Assembly (NCBI GenBank): GCA_902780535.1
Contig: CACZFT010000003.1
Span: 62,001 to 126,000, forward strand
Direction of reading: 5' to 3'
Source of the DNA: an uncultured Selenomonas sp.
GTDB lineage: Bacteria; Bacillota; Negativicutes; Selenomonadales; Selenomonadaceae
DNA length: 64,000 bases
The notes under the pieces are model-generated. The model saw only the letters and a program-made list of their open reading frames with translations, was not told the DNA's origin and made no database searches. This document shows positions 63,533-64,000 of the stretch, piece after piece. A program made the translations under genes and the position numbers. Every line of letters starts with the position of its first letter. Within the stretch, counting starts at the first letter, position 1.

Positions 63533-64000
63533 TTCTTTTCTTCTTGTTCTTTCTGTTCCTTCTGTTCTTTTGCCAGCATCGCGTCAATCTTGTCCGCGAG
63601 CGTCTGGCAGGCATCTTCCACACTGACATCGCCCGCCCATGCCTTCTTCAGCACATCCGTCTCCGTGAGCATCCATTTCTCGCGTGTCTCGCTGTTCGGG
63701 AAGATGACGGCATAGTCCAGGGCTTCTGGATAAATCTTGACATTGAAATTCCGATTCGCATCAATCCATCCCTGTTCCGTGCCCCGATACGCCGGGATGC
63801 AGGCATTCATGTCCGCCTGGATTTCATTGGCCTCCCGGCTCGCGAGGAAGGCTGCGAACGCGAGTGCTGCCTCCTTGTGCTTTGTCTTTGCCGAGACGGC
63901 ATTCCCGAGGCCGCCGTAAATCGTTGCGCGCCGTTTCCCCTTCGGCAGCATGGCGACATCGCAATTCTGCGCGACATACTCGTTTTTCGAGAAGTCGCCG
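63529..64000 (-). CDS. Extracellular solute-binding protein of the sugar ABC importer, 5' end missing
   Basis: The last 156 codons of the gene are in the window and the frame runs off the right edge. The segment reads as the C-terminal lobe of a family-1 solute-binding protein (MLPKGKRRATIYGGLGNAVS, KEAALAFAAFLASREANEIQ). It ends in a Glu/Lys/Gln-rich tail (KEQKEQKEQEEKK). Such proteins capture oligosaccharides in the periplasm and hand them to the permeases. The ligand is inferred from the operon to be manno- or galactomanno-oligosaccharides. Confidence 0.88.
   Translation of the reverse strand, partial: GDFSKNEYVAQNCDVAMLPKGKRRATIYGGLGNAVSAKTKHKEAALAFAAFLASREANEIQADMNACIPAYRGTEQGWIDANRNFNVKIYPEALDYAVIFPNSETREKWMLTETDVLKKAWAGDVSVEDACQTLADKIDAMLAKEQKEQKEQEEKK

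Noticed and set aside
1-64000. CRISPR arrays, tRNA or rRNA genes, complete IS elements or prophage
   Set aside because: I saw no regularly spaced repeats, no tRNA-like cloverleaf, no rRNA sequence and no transposase or phage structural gene on either strand.

Overview
The window reads as chromosomal DNA of a diderm, propionate-forming Firmicute of the Negativicutes, most likely a Selenomonas/Mitsuokella-like member of the Selenomonadaceae (inferred). Supporting signs are the high GC content, a complete methylmalonyl-CoA branch, an outer-membrane porin with an N-terminal SLH domain and a C-terminal Phe, Rex, and a T-box in front of valS. Almost every gene is on the minus strand; only abiF, the SGNH hydrolase and glxK are on plus. 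I saw no tRNA, rRNA, CRISPR array or complete IS element.

Layout. 1-7.7 kb: housekeeping run ilvD, rodZ, ygiQ, nrdR, a B12/radical-SAM protein and pgeF (cut by the left edge). 7.8-13.8 kb: cobO followed by three tandem paralogous two-domain glycosyltransferases. The first carries a G8 tract and is in frame, the second a G12 tract and is out of frame, and the third is frameshifted; this looks like a slippage-controlled contingency array. 14.0-15.1 kb: a consensus promoter, a short structured RNA that ends in a terminator-like hairpin, and an AbiF/Abi_2 HEPN gene, i.e. an RNA-controlled toxin or abortive-infection module. 15.2-17.2 kb: an exported SGNH hydrolase and a small unknown gene. 17.3-22 kb: a decaying island with a TetR gene, a MITE-like palindromic element, remnants of a YbhG-YbhF-YbhS-YbhR type exporter and a frameshifted glycerate kinase.

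22.1-33.2 kb: DNA end processing and repair (addB-addA, sbcD-sbcC). 33.2-37 kb: a PaaK-like protein without its ATP loop, cheR, hsp20 and a PAS-GGDEF protein. 37.1-44.5 kb: the succinate-to-propionate branch, namely the split B12 mutase, meaB, epimerase, methylmalonyl-CoA decarboxylase subunits A, E and C (B and D are not here) and succinate CoA-transferase. CobO at 13 kb can supply the adenosylcobalamin that the mutase needs. 44.7-51.2 kb: rex, an O-antigen ligase/polymerase-like protein, folC, and valS with its T-box.

51.2-64 kb: a galactomannan utilisation locus. It has three GH26 mannanase-family enzymes (one with CBM27 and a signal peptide, one with a signal-like N-terminus, one without any export signal), an SLH-domain porin, a GH36 alpha-galactosidase, and an ABC sugar importer (solute-binding protein, two permeases, MsmK-type ATPase). 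The gene order suggests extracellular or periplasmic mannan cleavage, passage through the dedicated porin, ABC uptake, and cytoplasmic removal of galactose plus further mannan cleavage. It would be a SusCD-free counterpart of a Bacteroidetes PUL.
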